Shown piece after piece: positions 7,742-17,617 of a stretch of DNA of 64,000 nt. The stretch spans positions 62,001 to 126,000 of the forward strand of contig NZ_JAGDYL010000007.1 in the NCBI RefSeq assembly GCF_017565705.1, written 5' to 3'. Made by a program: the position numbers and the translations under genes. Position 1 is the stretch's first letter; every line of letters begins with the position of its first letter. The stretch is from Leucobacter ruminantium. GTDB taxonomy: Bacteria > Actinomycetota > Actinomycetes > Actinomycetales > Microbacteriaceae. The notes below the pieces were generated by a model, which had not been told where the DNA came from, did not search any database, and saw only the letters and a program-made list of their open reading frames with translations.

Positions 7742-9145
7742 CTACTTGGCGACGCCCGGGTGGGTCATCGAGAGCAGGTCGAGAGCCTTGTCGAGGTCGG
7801 CCTCCGTGACCTCGCCGCGCTCCACATAGCCGAGGTCGACGAGGGCCTCGCGCACGGTGATGCCCTTCGCTACCGAATGCTTCGCGATCTTCGCCGCCGC
7901 CTCGTAGCCGATGAGCCGGTTGAGCGGGGTGACGGTCGACGGGCTCATGCCCGCGAGCGTCGCCATGCGCTCGATGTTGGCCTCGAGGCCGGCGATCGTC
8001 TTGTCCGCGAAGACGCGCGAGACGTTGGCGAGCAGACGGATCGACTCGAGCAGTGCGGTGCCCATCACGGGGATCATCACGTTCAGTTCGAAGTTGCCGC
8101 GGGCACCGCCCCAGGCGATGGTGGCGTCGTTGCCGATGATGCGGGCGCACACCATGAGCGTGGCCTCGGGAACGACCGGGTTGACCTTGCCCGGCATGAT
8201 CGACGAGCCCGGCTGCAGATCGGGGATGTGCAGCTCGGCGAAGCCGGTGTTCGGCCCCGAGCCCATCCAGCGCACGTCTTCGGCGATCTTCGTGAGCGAC
8301 ACCGCGATCGTGCGCAGGGCGCCCGACGCCTCGACCAGGCCGTCGCGGTTCGCCTGCGCCTCGAAGTGGTTGCGCGCCTCGGTGATGGGCAGGCCGCTCG
8401 ACTGGGCGATCTCGGCGATGACCTTCTCCGGGAAGCCGAGCGGGGTGTTGATGCCGGTGCCGACGGCGGTGCCGCCCTGGGGCACCTCCGCGACACGGGG
8501 GAGGGCGGCGTCGATGCGCTCGATGCCGTAGCGGATCTGCGCGGCGTAGCCGCCGAACTCCTGCCCGAGGGTGACGGGGGTGGCGTCCATGAGGTGGGTG
8601 CGACCCGACTTCACGGCGTCCTTCCACAGCTCGGCCTTCGCCTCGAGCGCTTCGGCGAGGTGCGCGAGGGCCGGCTTCAGCTGCTCGATGAGCGCCCCGG
8701 TCACGGCGATGTGCACGGAGGTGGGGAAGACGTCGTTCGACGACTGCGAGGCGTTGACGTGGTCGTTCGGGTGCACCGGCGCGCCGAGGTGCTTCGTCGC
8801 GAGCGTGGCGAGCACCTCGTTCATGTTCATGTTCGACGAGGTGCCGGAGCCGGTCTGGTAGGTGTCGACCGGGAACTGGTCGTGATGATCGCCCGCGATG
8901 ATCTCGTCGGCGGCCGCGACGATCGCGTCGGCGATCGAACCGTCGAGGATTCCGAGATCCTTGTTGGCGATGGCGGCGGCGCGCTTGATTCGGGCGAGCG
9001 CGACGATCTGCGCGGGCTCGAGGCCCGTGCCCGAGATGGGGAAGTTCTCGACGGCGCGCTGGGTCTGCGCGGCGTAGAGGGCGTTCTTCGGAACGCGGAC
9101 CTCGCCCATGGTGTCGTGCTCGATGCGGTACTCGGTGTCAGTCAC
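7742..9145 (-). CDS. fumC: Fumarate hydratase, class II
   Basis: A 467-residue enzyme of the TCA cycle that interconverts fumarate and malate. The superfamily signature [12 protein letters not shown], the [13 protein letters not shown] active-site loop and SGRTHLMDA are intact, and length is normal for FumC. GTG start with AGGAG 7 nt upstream. It is the last gene of a minus-strand run (xseA, xseB, DUF4245-like, carbonic anhydrase, fumC) and is separated from carbonic anhydrase by an inverted repeat pair, so it may have partly separate expression. Confidence 0.95.
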   Translation of the reverse strand: MTDTEYRIEHDTMGEVRVPKNALYAAQTQRAVENFPISGTGLEPAQIVALARIKRAAAIANKDLGILDGSIADAIVAAADEIIAGDHHDQFPVDTYQTGSGTSSNMNMNEVLATLATKHLGAPVHPNDHVNASQSSNDVFPTSVHIAVTGALIEQLKPALAHLAEALEAKAELWKDAVKSGRTHLMDATPVTLGQEFGGYAAQIRYGIERIDAALPRVAEVPQGGTAVGTGINTPLGFPEKVIAEIAQSSGLPITEARNHFEAQANRDGLVEASGALRTIAVSLTKIAEDVRWMGSGPNTGFAELHIPDLQPGSSIMPGKVNPVVPEATLMVCARIIGNDATIAWGGARGNFELNVMIPVMGTALLESIRLLANVSRVFADKTIAGLEANIERMATLAGMSPSTVTPLNRLIGYEAAAKIAKHSVAKGITVREALVDLGYVERGEVTEADLDKALDLLSMTHPGVAK

Positions 9146-9176
9146 GGTGCTCCTGTTTTCTGTGCTGAGGGGCGCC

Positions 9177-9233
9177 CCCTGAGCCTGTCGAAGGGGGCTG
9201 GGATCGGTGCCGGACCCTTCGACAGGCTCAGGG
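9177..9233. repeat. REP-like inverted repeat (TTCGACAGGCTCAGGG family)
   Basis: Two perfect 19-bp arms (9177-9195 and 9215-9233), reading CCCTGAGCCTGTCGAAGGG and its complement, with a 19-bp spacer. The same palindromic unit is common between genes in many actinobacteria. It lies between carbonic anhydrase and fumC. Confidence 0.8.
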
Positions 9234-9260
9234 TCCGTTGCTGGGGTCGAGTGAGGGGGA

Positions 9261-9935
9261 TCAGTCGAGGGGAGCGAGCTCGATGTCGAGCGGGCCGACC
9301 GCCGTGTAGGGCACGGCGCGACCCTCGGTGAGTCGGTACTGGCAGCCGACCACCGCGAGTTCGCCGCGATCGACTGCGTCGCTGATGGTGCGCGAGTTGC
9401 GCAGCAGCTCGTTCACGGTCGCGGCGAGGTGGATGCGGCCGACGGCGTTCGCGTCGATCTCGGCGGCTTCGGCGTAGGGAGTCTGGTGACGGTCGCGGAG
9501 CCACAGCTGCTGCACCGACGGCTGGATCGGTGCGAGCGTGTTCGCGACCGAGTCGGTGACCTCGGAGGGATGCCGCCCGGACTGGTCGATCGCCGCCGCA
9601 ACGGCGCCGCAGGAGTCGTGTGCGAGCACCACGATGAGCGCCGCGCCGAGGTTCGCGACCGCGTATTCCATCGAGGCGGTGATGGACTCGGCGACCACGT
9701 GCCCCATGTTGCGGGCGATGAAGAGATCGCCGAGGCCGCAATCGAAGATGATCTCGGCGGCGAGGCGCGAGTCGGAGCAGCCGAAGAGGGCGACGTCGGG
9801 CGACTGCTGGTTGACCAGTTCGGAACGGCGCTCCACGTCTTGATTCGGGTGGCTCGACGCGCCGGCGACGAAGCGGTCGTTGCCCGCGATGAAGGTCTCC
9901 CAAGCCTGCTGCGGCGTGACGCGTGGTGCGCTCAT
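9261..9935 (-). CDS. Beta-class carbonic anhydrase
   Basis: A 224-residue zinc enzyme for reversible CO2 hydration. Zinc ligands C53, H106 and C109 are visible ([21 protein letters not shown]), with the D55-R57 dyad. The ATG has AAGGAG upstream. It lies 25 nt after the DUF4245-like gene and is probably co-transcribed; it may feed bicarbonate to carboxylases. Confidence 0.92.
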   Translation of the reverse strand: MSAPRVTPQQAWETFIAGNDRFVAGASSHPNQDVERRSELVNQQSPDVALFGCSDSRLAAEIIFDCGLGDLFIARNMGHVVAESITASMEYAVANLGAALIVVLAHDSCGAVAAAIDQSGRHPSEVTDSVANTLAPIQPSVQQLWLRDRHQTPYAEAAEIDANAVGRIHLAATVNELLRNSRTISDAVDRGELAVVGCQYRLTEGRAVPYTAVGPLDIELAPLD

Positions 9936-9960
9936 CTGTATCTAGCTCCTTAATCGTGCC

Positions 9961-10629
9961 TTATCGTGCGAGTGATTCGGCGACCTGGGTCGCCAGAATG
10001 CGAAGTGCCGCGGGAGAGTCCGTACCGAAGACGAGGATCGTGTCGCCGTTCCACTCGCCCTGCAGGCCGAACAGCATGTTCGCCTCGTCGGGGTTGCGGT
10101 CGGTGTGGTCGTAGACGGTCCAGTCGATGCCGCCGAGCTGCTCCGTGCCCGTGGCGCTCTGCTCCTCCAACTGCTCGGCGATCCAGTGCTCGTCCACCGG
10201 CTCGCCATCCGCGGTGAAGCCCTGCAGCACCGCGGCGTACGCCTCGTGACCGGTCGTCTCATCGACCGTGGTGTAGTTGACGCGCCAGACGTTGACGTCG
10301 CCGCTCCTGCTCAGCACGGCCTGCTTGGCCTTCCAAGCCTCGGGTACGGCCGGTGCCGCGAGCGTGCGGCCTGCACTGGGCGCCGCATCGGTCGCGAGGG
10401 CGGGCACATCGACCGAGACGTCTTCGAAGCCGCCGGTGCCGCGAGGCACCATCAGGAATATGACGGCGACGAGGGCGAGCGTCACGAGCAGGGAGAAGAC
10501 GAGATTGTTGACCGTCTTGCGCTCGCGGTAGAGGCGGCTGTTCTCCGCCTTCCGCGCCGCCGTCTCCGCAGGAGTCTCGGGTCGACCGAGTTCGGCGACC
10601 ACCACCGGGGGCTTCTGCTGCTTCGCCAT
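9961..10629 (-). CDS. DUF4245-like membrane-anchored protein
   Basis: A 222-residue protein with a charged cytoplasmic N-terminus, one membrane helix (about 41-60, NNLVFSLLVTLALVAVIFLM) and an exported domain of about 160 residues (WRVNYTT, GIDWTVYDH, NMLFGLQGEWNGDTILVFGT). This pattern and its place next to xseB match the actinobacterial DUF4245 family, whose function is unknown. Only 3 nt separate it from xseB, so translation is likely coupled. Confidence 0.75.
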   Translation of the reverse strand: MAKQQKPPVVVAELGRPETPAETAARKAENSRLYRERKTVNNLVFSLLVTLALVAVIFLMVPRGTGGFEDVSVDVPALATDAAPSAGRTLAAPAVPEAWKAKQAVLSRSGDVNVWRVNYTTVDETTGHEAYAAVLQGFTADGEPVDEHWIAEQLEEQSATGTEQLGGIDWTVYDHTDRNPDEANMLFGLQGEWNGDTILVFGTDSPAALRILATQVAESLAR

Positions 10630-10632
10630 GGG

Positions 10633-10875
10633 CTACGCGTCGTCTCCGGTCTCGTCGTCGCTCTGCGATCCCTTGCGGGCCGCCTCCAACCGCTGCCTCG
10701 CCCCGAGCAGCCATTCCTCGCAACGGGCGGCCAGCGCCTCGCCGCGCTCCCAGAGCTGCAGCGACTCCTCGAGGGTCGCGCCGCCCTGCTCGAGTCTGCC
10801 GACGACCCGGATCAGTTCGTCGCGCGCCTCCTCGTAGCTGAGCTGCGCGGGATCCCGGTCCACGGTTTCTGCCAT
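10633..10875 (-). CDS. xseB: Exodeoxyribonuclease VII small subunit
   Basis: An 80-residue helical protein with the family core [20 protein letters not shown] and [22 protein letters not shown]. It binds XseA to form exonuclease VII, a single-strand DNase. It lies 21 nt downstream of xseA. Confidence 0.93.
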   Translation of the reverse strand: MAETVDRDPAQLSYEEARDELIRVVGRLEQGGATLEESLQLWERGEALAARCEEWLLGARQRLEAARKGSQSDDETGDDA

Positions 10876-10896
10876 GGGCCACAGTCTACCGCGCGC

Positions 10897-12126
10897 CTAC
10901 TCGACGATCGCGGAGAGGCGGCCTGCCGCGAGCGACACTCGGATCGACGAGCCCGCGGGAGCCTCGGCGGGATCCCTCAGCACCGCACCCGCCTCGCCGT
11001 CGGCCTCGAGCAGCTGCGCGATCGCGTAGCCCCGCTCGAGCGTCGCGCTCGGCGAGAGCGCCCGCAGCTGCGCGCGCACCCGACCCAGCTCGTGCGCGCG
11101 GTCCCCGACCGTGCGGTCCGCCAGCTCCGTGCCGCGCGCCACCCAGCGCACCAGCTCCTCCGCGCGATCGTCGACGATGCGCTCGGGGAGCGCGAGGACG
11201 GGGCGGCCGCGCAACTGCGAGATGCGGTCGGCCTCGTGCGCGAGCAGCTGCCCCAGGCGCGCGCTCATCCGGGCGCGCGCCTGGTCGATGCCCGCGAGCT
11301 CCTCGCCGACATCGGGCACGACCCTCTTCGCGGCATCGGTCGGGGTCGAAGCGCGCAGGTCGGCGACCTCGTCGAGCAGCGGCCGGTCGGCCTCGTGACC
11401 GATCGCGCTCACGAGCGGGGTCGTCGCCGCGGCCGCGGCGCGCACCACCCGCTCGTCGCTGAACGGCAGCAGATTCTGGAAGTCGCCGCCGCCCCGCGCC
11501 ACGACGATCACGTCGACCTCGGGATCCCTGTCGAGAGCCTCGATGCCCGCCGCGACCTCGGCCGCCGCCCGATCGCCCTGCACCGCGGCGTGGTGCACCC
11601 TGAAGCGCACCCCGGGCCAGCGCAGCGTCGCATTGCGGATGACGTCCTTCTCCGCATCGGAGTCGCGGCCGGTGACGAGGCCGATCAGGCCGGGGAGGAA
11701 CGGGAGTGCGCGCTTGCGATCCCTGTCGAAGAGACCCTCCGCCTGCAGCTGCCGCCGCAGCCGTTCGAGCCGCTCGAGCAGCTCGCCGAGTCCCAGGTGC
11801 GAGAGTTCGAGCACCTGGACCGTGAGCGTGCCGCCCTTCACCCAGAAGTTCGGTTTCACGAGCGCGACCACGCGATCGCCCTGCGAGAACTCGGCCGTGA
11901 GACGCTGTGCGACAGAGCGCCACACGGTGAAGCTCACCGTCGCGTCCTGACCGAGGTCCTTGAGCTTGCCGTAGACATGGCCGCCCCGCACCTGCCACTG
12001 CGTGACCTCGCCCTCGATCCACACGGTGCCGAGACGCTCGATCCAGGCCGCGATCTTCTCGCTCATGAGGGCCACCGGCCATGGCGCGTCGCGCGTCGCG
12101 GGGGCGTTCGGTGCGGGCTCTGCCAT
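10897..12126 (-). CDS. xseA: Exodeoxyribonuclease VII large subunit
   Basis: A 409-residue protein. An N-terminal OB-fold (about 25-110; WIEGEVTQWQVRGGHVYGKLKD) precedes the catalytic domain (LIGLVTGRDSDAEKDVI, VDVIVVARGGGDFQNLLPFSDE, VSAIGHEADRPLLDEVADLRASTPTDAA by parts). It degrades single-stranded DNA in both directions with XseB. It is divergent from ispH with a 44-bp gap. Confidence 0.95.
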   Translation of the reverse strand: MAEPAPNAPATRDAPWPVALMSEKIAAWIERLGTVWIEGEVTQWQVRGGHVYGKLKDLGQDATVSFTVWRSVAQRLTAEFSQGDRVVALVKPNFWVKGGTLTVQVLELSHLGLGELLERLERLRRQLQAEGLFDRDRKRALPFLPGLIGLVTGRDSDAEKDVIRNATLRWPGVRFRVHHAAVQGDRAAAEVAAGIEALDRDPEVDVIVVARGGGDFQNLLPFSDERVVRAAAAATTPLVSAIGHEADRPLLDEVADLRASTPTDAAKRVVPDVGEELAGIDQARARMSARLGQLLAHEADRISQLRGRPVLALPERIVDDRAEELVRWVARGTELADRTVGDRAHELGRVRAQLRALSPSATLERGYAIAQLLEADGEAGAVLRDPAEAPAGSSIRVSLAAGRLSAIVE

Positions 12127-12157
12127 GCCGTCCAGCCTAGTTCGTCGCGTGCGCCGG

Positions 12158-12163
12158 TAGAAT
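12158..12163 (+). promoter_or_regulatory. -10 box of a leaderless promoter (ispH)
   Basis: TAGAAT lies 7 nt before the ispH ATG at 12171. No ribosome site is seen, so the mRNA is probably leaderless. Confidence 0.65.
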
Positions 12164-12170
12164 CGCCGGC

Positions 12171-13265
12171 ATGAGTGTCACCGGCCGAGCCATCGACCAG
12201 CGCACCATCGGCGCGCCCGTGGTGAGCCTCGCGATGCCGCGCATGCGCCGCCAGGCGGGGCGGCTCGAGAACCTGCCCGTCGACGGCGAGAAGAAGGTGC
12301 TGCTCGCGGCACCGCGCGGCTACTGCGCGGGTGTCGACCGCGCGGTCGTCGCCGTCGAGAAGGCGCTCGAGCGCTTCGGGGCGCCCGTCTACGTGCGCAA
12401 GCAGATCGTGCACAATGTGCACGTCGTGCGCACACTCGAGAAGATGGGCGCGATCTTCGTCGACGAGGTCGACGAAGTGCCCGAGGGCGCGAACGTGGTG
12501 TTCTCGGCCCACGGCGTCTCGCCGGCGGTCGTCGGCGCCGCCGAGGACCGCGGCCTGCACGCGATCGACGCCACCTGCCCGCTCGTCACGAAGGTGCACC
12601 GCGAGGCCGTGCGCTTCGCCAAGCAGAACCGGCAGATCCTGCTCATCGGCCACACCGGTCACGAGGAGGTCGAGGGAACCGCGGGGGAGGCGCCCGAGCA
12701 CATCACGATCGTGAACTCGCCCGACGACGTCGACTCTCTCGAGGTGAGGGATCCCGACAACCTCGTCTGGCTCTCGCAGACCACGCTCTCGGTCGACGAG
12801 ACGATGGAGACCGTGCGCCGCCTGCGCGCCCGCTTCCCGAAGCTGCAGGACCCGCCGAGCGACGACATCTGCTACGCGACGCAGAACCGCCAGGTCGCGA
12901 TCAAGAGGATCGCTCCGAAGGCCGACCTCGTCATCGTGGTCGGCTCCGCGAACTCCTCGAACTCGGTGCGCCTGGTCGAAGTGGCACTGGAGTACGGTGC
13001 CAAGTCCGCCTACCGCGTCGACTTCGCGAGCGAGGTGCGCCAGGAGTGGCTCGACGGAGTGCGCACCGTCGGCGTGACGAGCGGCGCCTCGGTGCCCGAG
13101 GTGCTCGTGCAGGAACTGCTCGACGACCTCGCCGACGCCGGCTACTCGGACGTGGAGGCCACGGTCGCCGCTGAGGAGGACCTCGTCTTCTCGCTGCCGA
13201 AGGAGCTGCGCCAGGACGCCGCGGGCAACCGCGACGAGCGGGCCCTCGGCGGTCGCGTGCGCTGA
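12171..13265 (+). CDS. ispH: 4-hydroxy-3-methylbut-2-enyl diphosphate reductase
   Basis: A 364-residue iron-sulfur enzyme making IPP and DMAPP in the last step of the MEP isoprenoid pathway. The three cluster cysteines are C52 ([12 protein letters not shown]), C136 ([11 protein letters not shown]) and C234 ([11 protein letters not shown]); substrate-contacting H81 and the [10 protein letters not shown] motif are present. The leaderless start at 12171 adds about 40 residues before the core, as in related actinobacteria. Confidence 0.95.
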   Translation: MSVTGRAIDQRTIGAPVVSLAMPRMRRQAGRLENLPVDGEKKVLLAAPRGYCAGVDRAVVAVEKALERFGAPVYVRKQIVHNVHVVRTLEKMGAIFVDEVDEVPEGANVVFSAHGVSPAVVGAAEDRGLHAIDATCPLVTKVHREAVRFAKQNRQILLIGHTGHEEVEGTAGEAPEHITIVNSPDDVDSLEVRDPDNLVWLSQTTLSVDETMETVRRLRARFPKLQDPPSDDICYATQNRQVAIKRIAPKADLVIVVGSANSSNSVRLVEVALEYGAKSAYRVDFASEVRQEWLDGVRTVGVTSGASVPEVLVQELLDDLADAGYSDVEATVAAEEDLVFSLPKELRQDAAGNRDERALGGRVR

Positions 13266-13348
13266 CGCTCGCTCAATCAGCGGAAGAGAGGGCTGAGTCT
13301 CGCTCGATCAGCTCGTCCGCCGGCCCGGCGAGGTGGAGCATCCCCGCT

Positions 13349-13378
13349 GGTTGAGCGAGGCGCAGCCGAGTCGAAACC
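13349..13378 (+). repeat. Intergenic repeat element (GGTTGAGCGAGG...TCGAAACC type)
   Basis: A unit beginning GGTTGAGCGAGGCGCAGCC and ending AGTCGAAACC lies in the 126-nt gap between the convergent genes ispH and the DUF6264-like gene. This unit resembles scattered intergenic repeats familiar from Microbacteriaceae. No other full copy was seen in this window. The rest of the gap holds imperfect CTCGCTCNATCAGC repeats. Confidence 0.5.
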
Positions 13379-13391
13379 CGGGCATCCACAC

Positions 13392-14098
13392 TTACGGCGC
13401 GGTGCCCGTCTGCGACACGTACTCGAGAATGCGGCTCATCGCCGTCGGGTCGGCGAGCTCCCGCGTGAGCTCCGGCATCTGACTGGCGGCGAAGGCGCTG
13501 CACGCAAACACGATGATGAAGGCCACGGCGCCCGCCACGAGCGGCACCCAGAACGTCAGCTTGCCGCGACGCAGGCGCTGCAGCGAGTAGATGAGGTTCA
13601 GCGCGTACACCGCGAAGACGAGCAGCGCACCGACCATGCCGAGCGTTCGCACGGACTCGGGCAGCACGAAGCCGTCGACCTGGAGGGCCGCGGCCATGAG
13701 CTCGAACGAGCCGGGCATCTGATACAGCGACATGGCGGAGTAGAGCGCTCCGCACGCGCCGAGCACCAGCAGCACGATCGTGACGACGCGGTCGCCCGAG
13801 CGGGGTCGCGGCGCCTGCGGCTGGGAGCCGGGCGCCGATGCACGGTAGGAGTGGGGGTCGTCCACCGCCGAGGACGACTGCGCGCCCACCGCAGGGTCCC
13901 GCTGCGCGGGCGGCGCCGCCTGAGAGCCGGAGCCGCGGGCCCCGAGGTTGTGGGGGACCCCGCTCAGGCGGCCGGGGTGCTGATCCTCAGCCGCGAGGGA
14001 TCCCTCGTCGCGCTGCGCAGCCGATCCCTCATCGGGCTTCCACTCCCAGCCCTCGGGAGCGTACTCGCCGTAGGCCGGAACCGGTCGCTCGTCTGCCA

Positions 14099-14099
<1 letters not shown>
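13392..14099 (-). CDS. DUF6264-like membrane protein
   Basis: A 235-residue protein. About 100 disordered residues rich in Pro, Ser, Gln and Gly come first (MADERPVPAYGEYAPEGWEW start), followed by three predicted membrane helices (VVTIVLLVLGACGALYS; TLGMVGALLVFAVYALNLIY; FWVPLVAGAVAFIIVFACSAF) and a short tail. The GTG start overlaps the fba stop by one base, so it is translationally coupled to fba. Similar small membrane proteins are found across Microbacteriaceae; no function is known. Confidence 0.65.
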
Positions 14100-15127
<1,028 letters not shown>

Positions 15128-15197
15128 GAGCGCTCCTTGTCGTGGGGTCGGATCGGCGGGATCTGCTGGGCCACCGCTTCGAGGCCAGTCTACGCGG

Positions 15198-15203
15198 TAG
15201 GCT
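15198..15203 (+). promoter_or_regulatory. -10 box of a leaderless promoter (glpX)
   Basis: TAGGCT lies 7 nt before the ATG at 15211. The divergent fba -10 box (15187-15192) is immediately adjacent. Confidence 0.6.
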
Positions 15204-15210
15204 GGGCGAC

Positions 15211-16194
15211 ATGACTGAACCTGTTTCGCTTGGCGATTGGCAGCCGGACCGCAACCTCGCGATGGAGCTCGTGCGCGCGACCGAGGCCGCGGCGATGCGT
15301 GCGACGCCGTGGATCGGACGCGGCGACAAGAACGCCGCCGACGGCGCGGCGGTCGATGCGATGCGCCGATTCCTTGCCACCGTCAACATGAGCGGGACCG
15401 TGGTGATCGGCGAGGGCGAGAAGGACGACGCGCCCTGGCTCTACAACGGCGAGGTCGTCGGCAACGGAGAGGGCGCGGCCTGCGACGTCGCGGTCGACCC
15501 GATCGATGGCACGCGGCTCACGGCCGAGGGCCGTCCCGGCGCCCTCTCGGTGATCGCGGTGGCCGACCGGGGGTCGATGTACGATCCGTCGGCCGTCTTC
15601 TACATGGACAAGCTGGTCTGCGGCCCGGCCGGTGTCGGCGTCGTCGACATCCGCCGCCCGATCGGCGAGAACATCCGGGCGCTCGCGCGGGCGAAGGGCG
15701 TCGACGTCTCCGACATCCGAGTCGCCGTGCTCGACCGCCCGCGGCACGAGCAGCTCATCGCGGACATCCGCGAGGCCGGGGCAGGCACGCGTCTGATCAT
15801 GGACGGCGACGTCGCGGGCGGCGTGAACGCGGCCCGTTGGGATTCGCGGATCGACATGTGCGTCGGCATCGGCGGCACCCCCGAGGGCATCATCACCGCT
15901 TGCGCGGTGAAGGCGCTCGGCGGCGTGATCCAGGGCCGCCTGTGGCCCAAGGACGACGAGGAGAAGCAGAAGGCGATCGACGCCGGGCACGACCTCGACC
16001 GCGTGCTTGAGGCGAACGATCTCGTCGCGAGCGACAACTGCTACTTCGTGGCCACCGGCATCACCTCGGCCGACTTCGTCGAGGGCGTGCGGCGCAACGG
16101 GCCGTACGTGAGGGCCGAGAGCATCGTGATGCGCGCCCACTCGGGCACCATCCGCCACGTGGTCGCCGACATGGACCCCGACCGCTGGATGTGA
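15211..16194 (+). CDS. glpX: Fructose-1,6-bisphosphatase, class II
   Basis: A 327-residue gluconeogenic enzyme. The metal-binding motifs GEGEKDDAPWLYNGE and DPIDGTRL and the later IGGTPEGIITACAVKALGG are typical of GlpX, the main FBPase in actinobacteria. The frame is open from 15142, but the ATG at 15211 matches the family start (MTEPVSLGDWQPDRNL) and has a leaderless promoter. Confidence 0.95.
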   Translation: MTEPVSLGDWQPDRNLAMELVRATEAAAMRATPWIGRGDKNAADGAAVDAMRRFLATVNMSGTVVIGEGEKDDAPWLYNGEVVGNGEGAACDVAVDPIDGTRLTAEGRPGALSVIAVADRGSMYDPSAVFYMDKLVCGPAGVGVVDIRRPIGENIRALARAKGVDVSDIRVAVLDRPRHEQLIADIREAGAGTRLIMDGDVAGGVNAARWDSRIDMCVGIGGTPEGIITACAVKALGGVIQGRLWPKDDEEKQKAIDAGHDLDRVLEANDLVASDNCYFVATGITSADFVEGVRRNGPYVRAESIVMRAHSGTIRHVVADMDPDRWM

Positions 16195-16210
16195 GCCGGA
16201 ACGCCGACCT

Positions 16211-17617
16211 TCAGCTCAGGTCCTCGGGCAGCTCCAGGTCGTAGCCGTCCAGGCTCGGCACCCACAGCGAGACCTCGTCGATCTCCGAGGAATCGATGAG
16301 GTCCATGAGGGTTGCGCTCGCGCGGTCGACATCGTTCGGCGAGGTCGTGCCGTCGAGGTCGAACCGCATCCTGATCGTGTCCGAGCTGATGATGAGTGCG
16401 GCGAAGGCGGCGTGGGGGATGGAGCCGCGGGCCGAGTTCATCGCCGTGTACGCTTCGACGGCCCCTGTGGCGTCACCGCCCCGGGAGATCCGGACGAAGC
16501 CCTGATCGGGATCTGCGCCCTCGATGAAGAACTCGGCTTCGACCGGGGAATGCTCCGCGACGAGGGCGAGGATGCCGGGCACGGACTCCCAGTCGCGGGC
16601 TCGGACCGTGACCTCGGCGCCGCCTCGCGAAGCCGGGAGCGTGACGCTCTCGACCTCGGGCAGCGCGTCGAGAGCGATGATGAGTTCGTCGTACGATGCG
16701 CTTTCGTCGCCGCCTCCCGGGCCGTCGAGATGCACCGTCACCGGAACGTCGATCGCGTCGGCGGCCGTGCGCAGGCGCTCGGCATCGGGGCTCTCCAGCA
16801 TCCGGGGATCACCGACCGCGACGTCGAGCGCCCCGTCTGCGAACGAGATGCCGCGGTGCGGCATGGCGGCGGCGAGCTTGAGCAGCGGGAGCAGATCATC
16901 GATCTCGTACTGCGCCGGAATCCGCACTGCGATGGGCTCGCCGAAGTTCGTGATGGCGCTGCCGTCTCCGTCGACCCAGCCGTTGAACTCGAAGGCGACG
17001 TCCGGGGTGCGGTGCCGGAGCTCGCCGAGCAGCTCGAGGAGAGAGGGGAGCGTCGTGGTCTCAGCCGTGACCCGGAACCGCGGTTCGCTCGGGCCCTCGT
17101 CTGCCGCCCCGGCCTCCTCCTCGGAGAAGACGATGACCTCGCCGAGGAAGTCGGGTCCGGTGGCCTCGAGCGTCTCGAGGACGACGGAGAACCGTTCGAG
17201 CGCGGCGGGATCGCGGCAGGAGTCCGTCGGCCCGTAGCCGGTCGCCCTCCACCGCTCATCGACGGCCCTGCTCTCGAACGTGAGGTCCGAGAACTCGGTC
17301 GGCGAGCTGCAGCCCACGTCGGCGATCGCGCGGGCCTGCTGGGTCGTGAGGTCGGGCGAGAGCTCGACGCGTCCCGTGTAGCGGTTCGAGCTCGTCGGCC
17401 AGCCGCTGTAATAGTTCCAGTCGGCCGACTCCACTCCGGCGGCCGATTCCATCTGCTTCTGCCACCGCCCGTGGCCCGGATCGAGGCTTCCGCACCCGCT
17501 CAGCGCGATGGTCGCGGTGAGGGCGGCGGCGCAGCAGACGATTCGAACCGTGCCCCCGCTGCGTCGGAACACCGGCCCACCCGTATCGGCCGGGCTCGGC
17601 GGCTCCCACGCGGTCAT
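16211..17617 (-). CDS. Putative lipoprotein of unknown function
   Basis: A 468-residue protein. A signal peptide ending in the lipobox LSGC (about residue 42) suggests a membrane-attached lipoprotein on the outer face. The mature part contains repeated alpha/beta segments of about 70-80 residues that recur roughly (for example VESVTLPASRGGAEVTVRAR and later DTIRMRFDLDGTTSPNDVDR), each probably a small sandwich domain; no known family was recognised. The ATG overlaps the rmuC stop by 4 nt, so it is coupled to rmuC. A shorter start at the GTG before RIVCCAAALT is possible. Confidence 0.6.
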   Translation of the reverse strand: MTAWEPPSPADTGGPVFRRSGGTVRIVCCAAALTATIALSGCGSLDPGHGRWQKQMESAAGVESADWNYYSGWPTSSNRYTGRVELSPDLTTQQARAIADVGCSSPTEFSDLTFESRAVDERWRATGYGPTDSCRDPAALERFSVVLETLEATGPDFLGEVIVFSEEEAGAADEGPSEPRFRVTAETTTLPSLLELLGELRHRTPDVAFEFNGWVDGDGSAITNFGEPIAVRIPAQYEIDDLLPLLKLAAAMPHRGISFADGALDVAVGDPRMLESPDAERLRTAADAIDVPVTVHLDGPGGGDESASYDELIIALDALPEVESVTLPASRGGAEVTVRARDWESVPGILALVAEHSPVEAEFFIEGADPDQGFVRISRGGDATGAVEAYTAMNSARGSIPHAAFAALIISSDTIRMRFDLDGTTSPNDVDRASATLMDLIDSSEIDEVSLWVPSLDGYDLELPEDLS

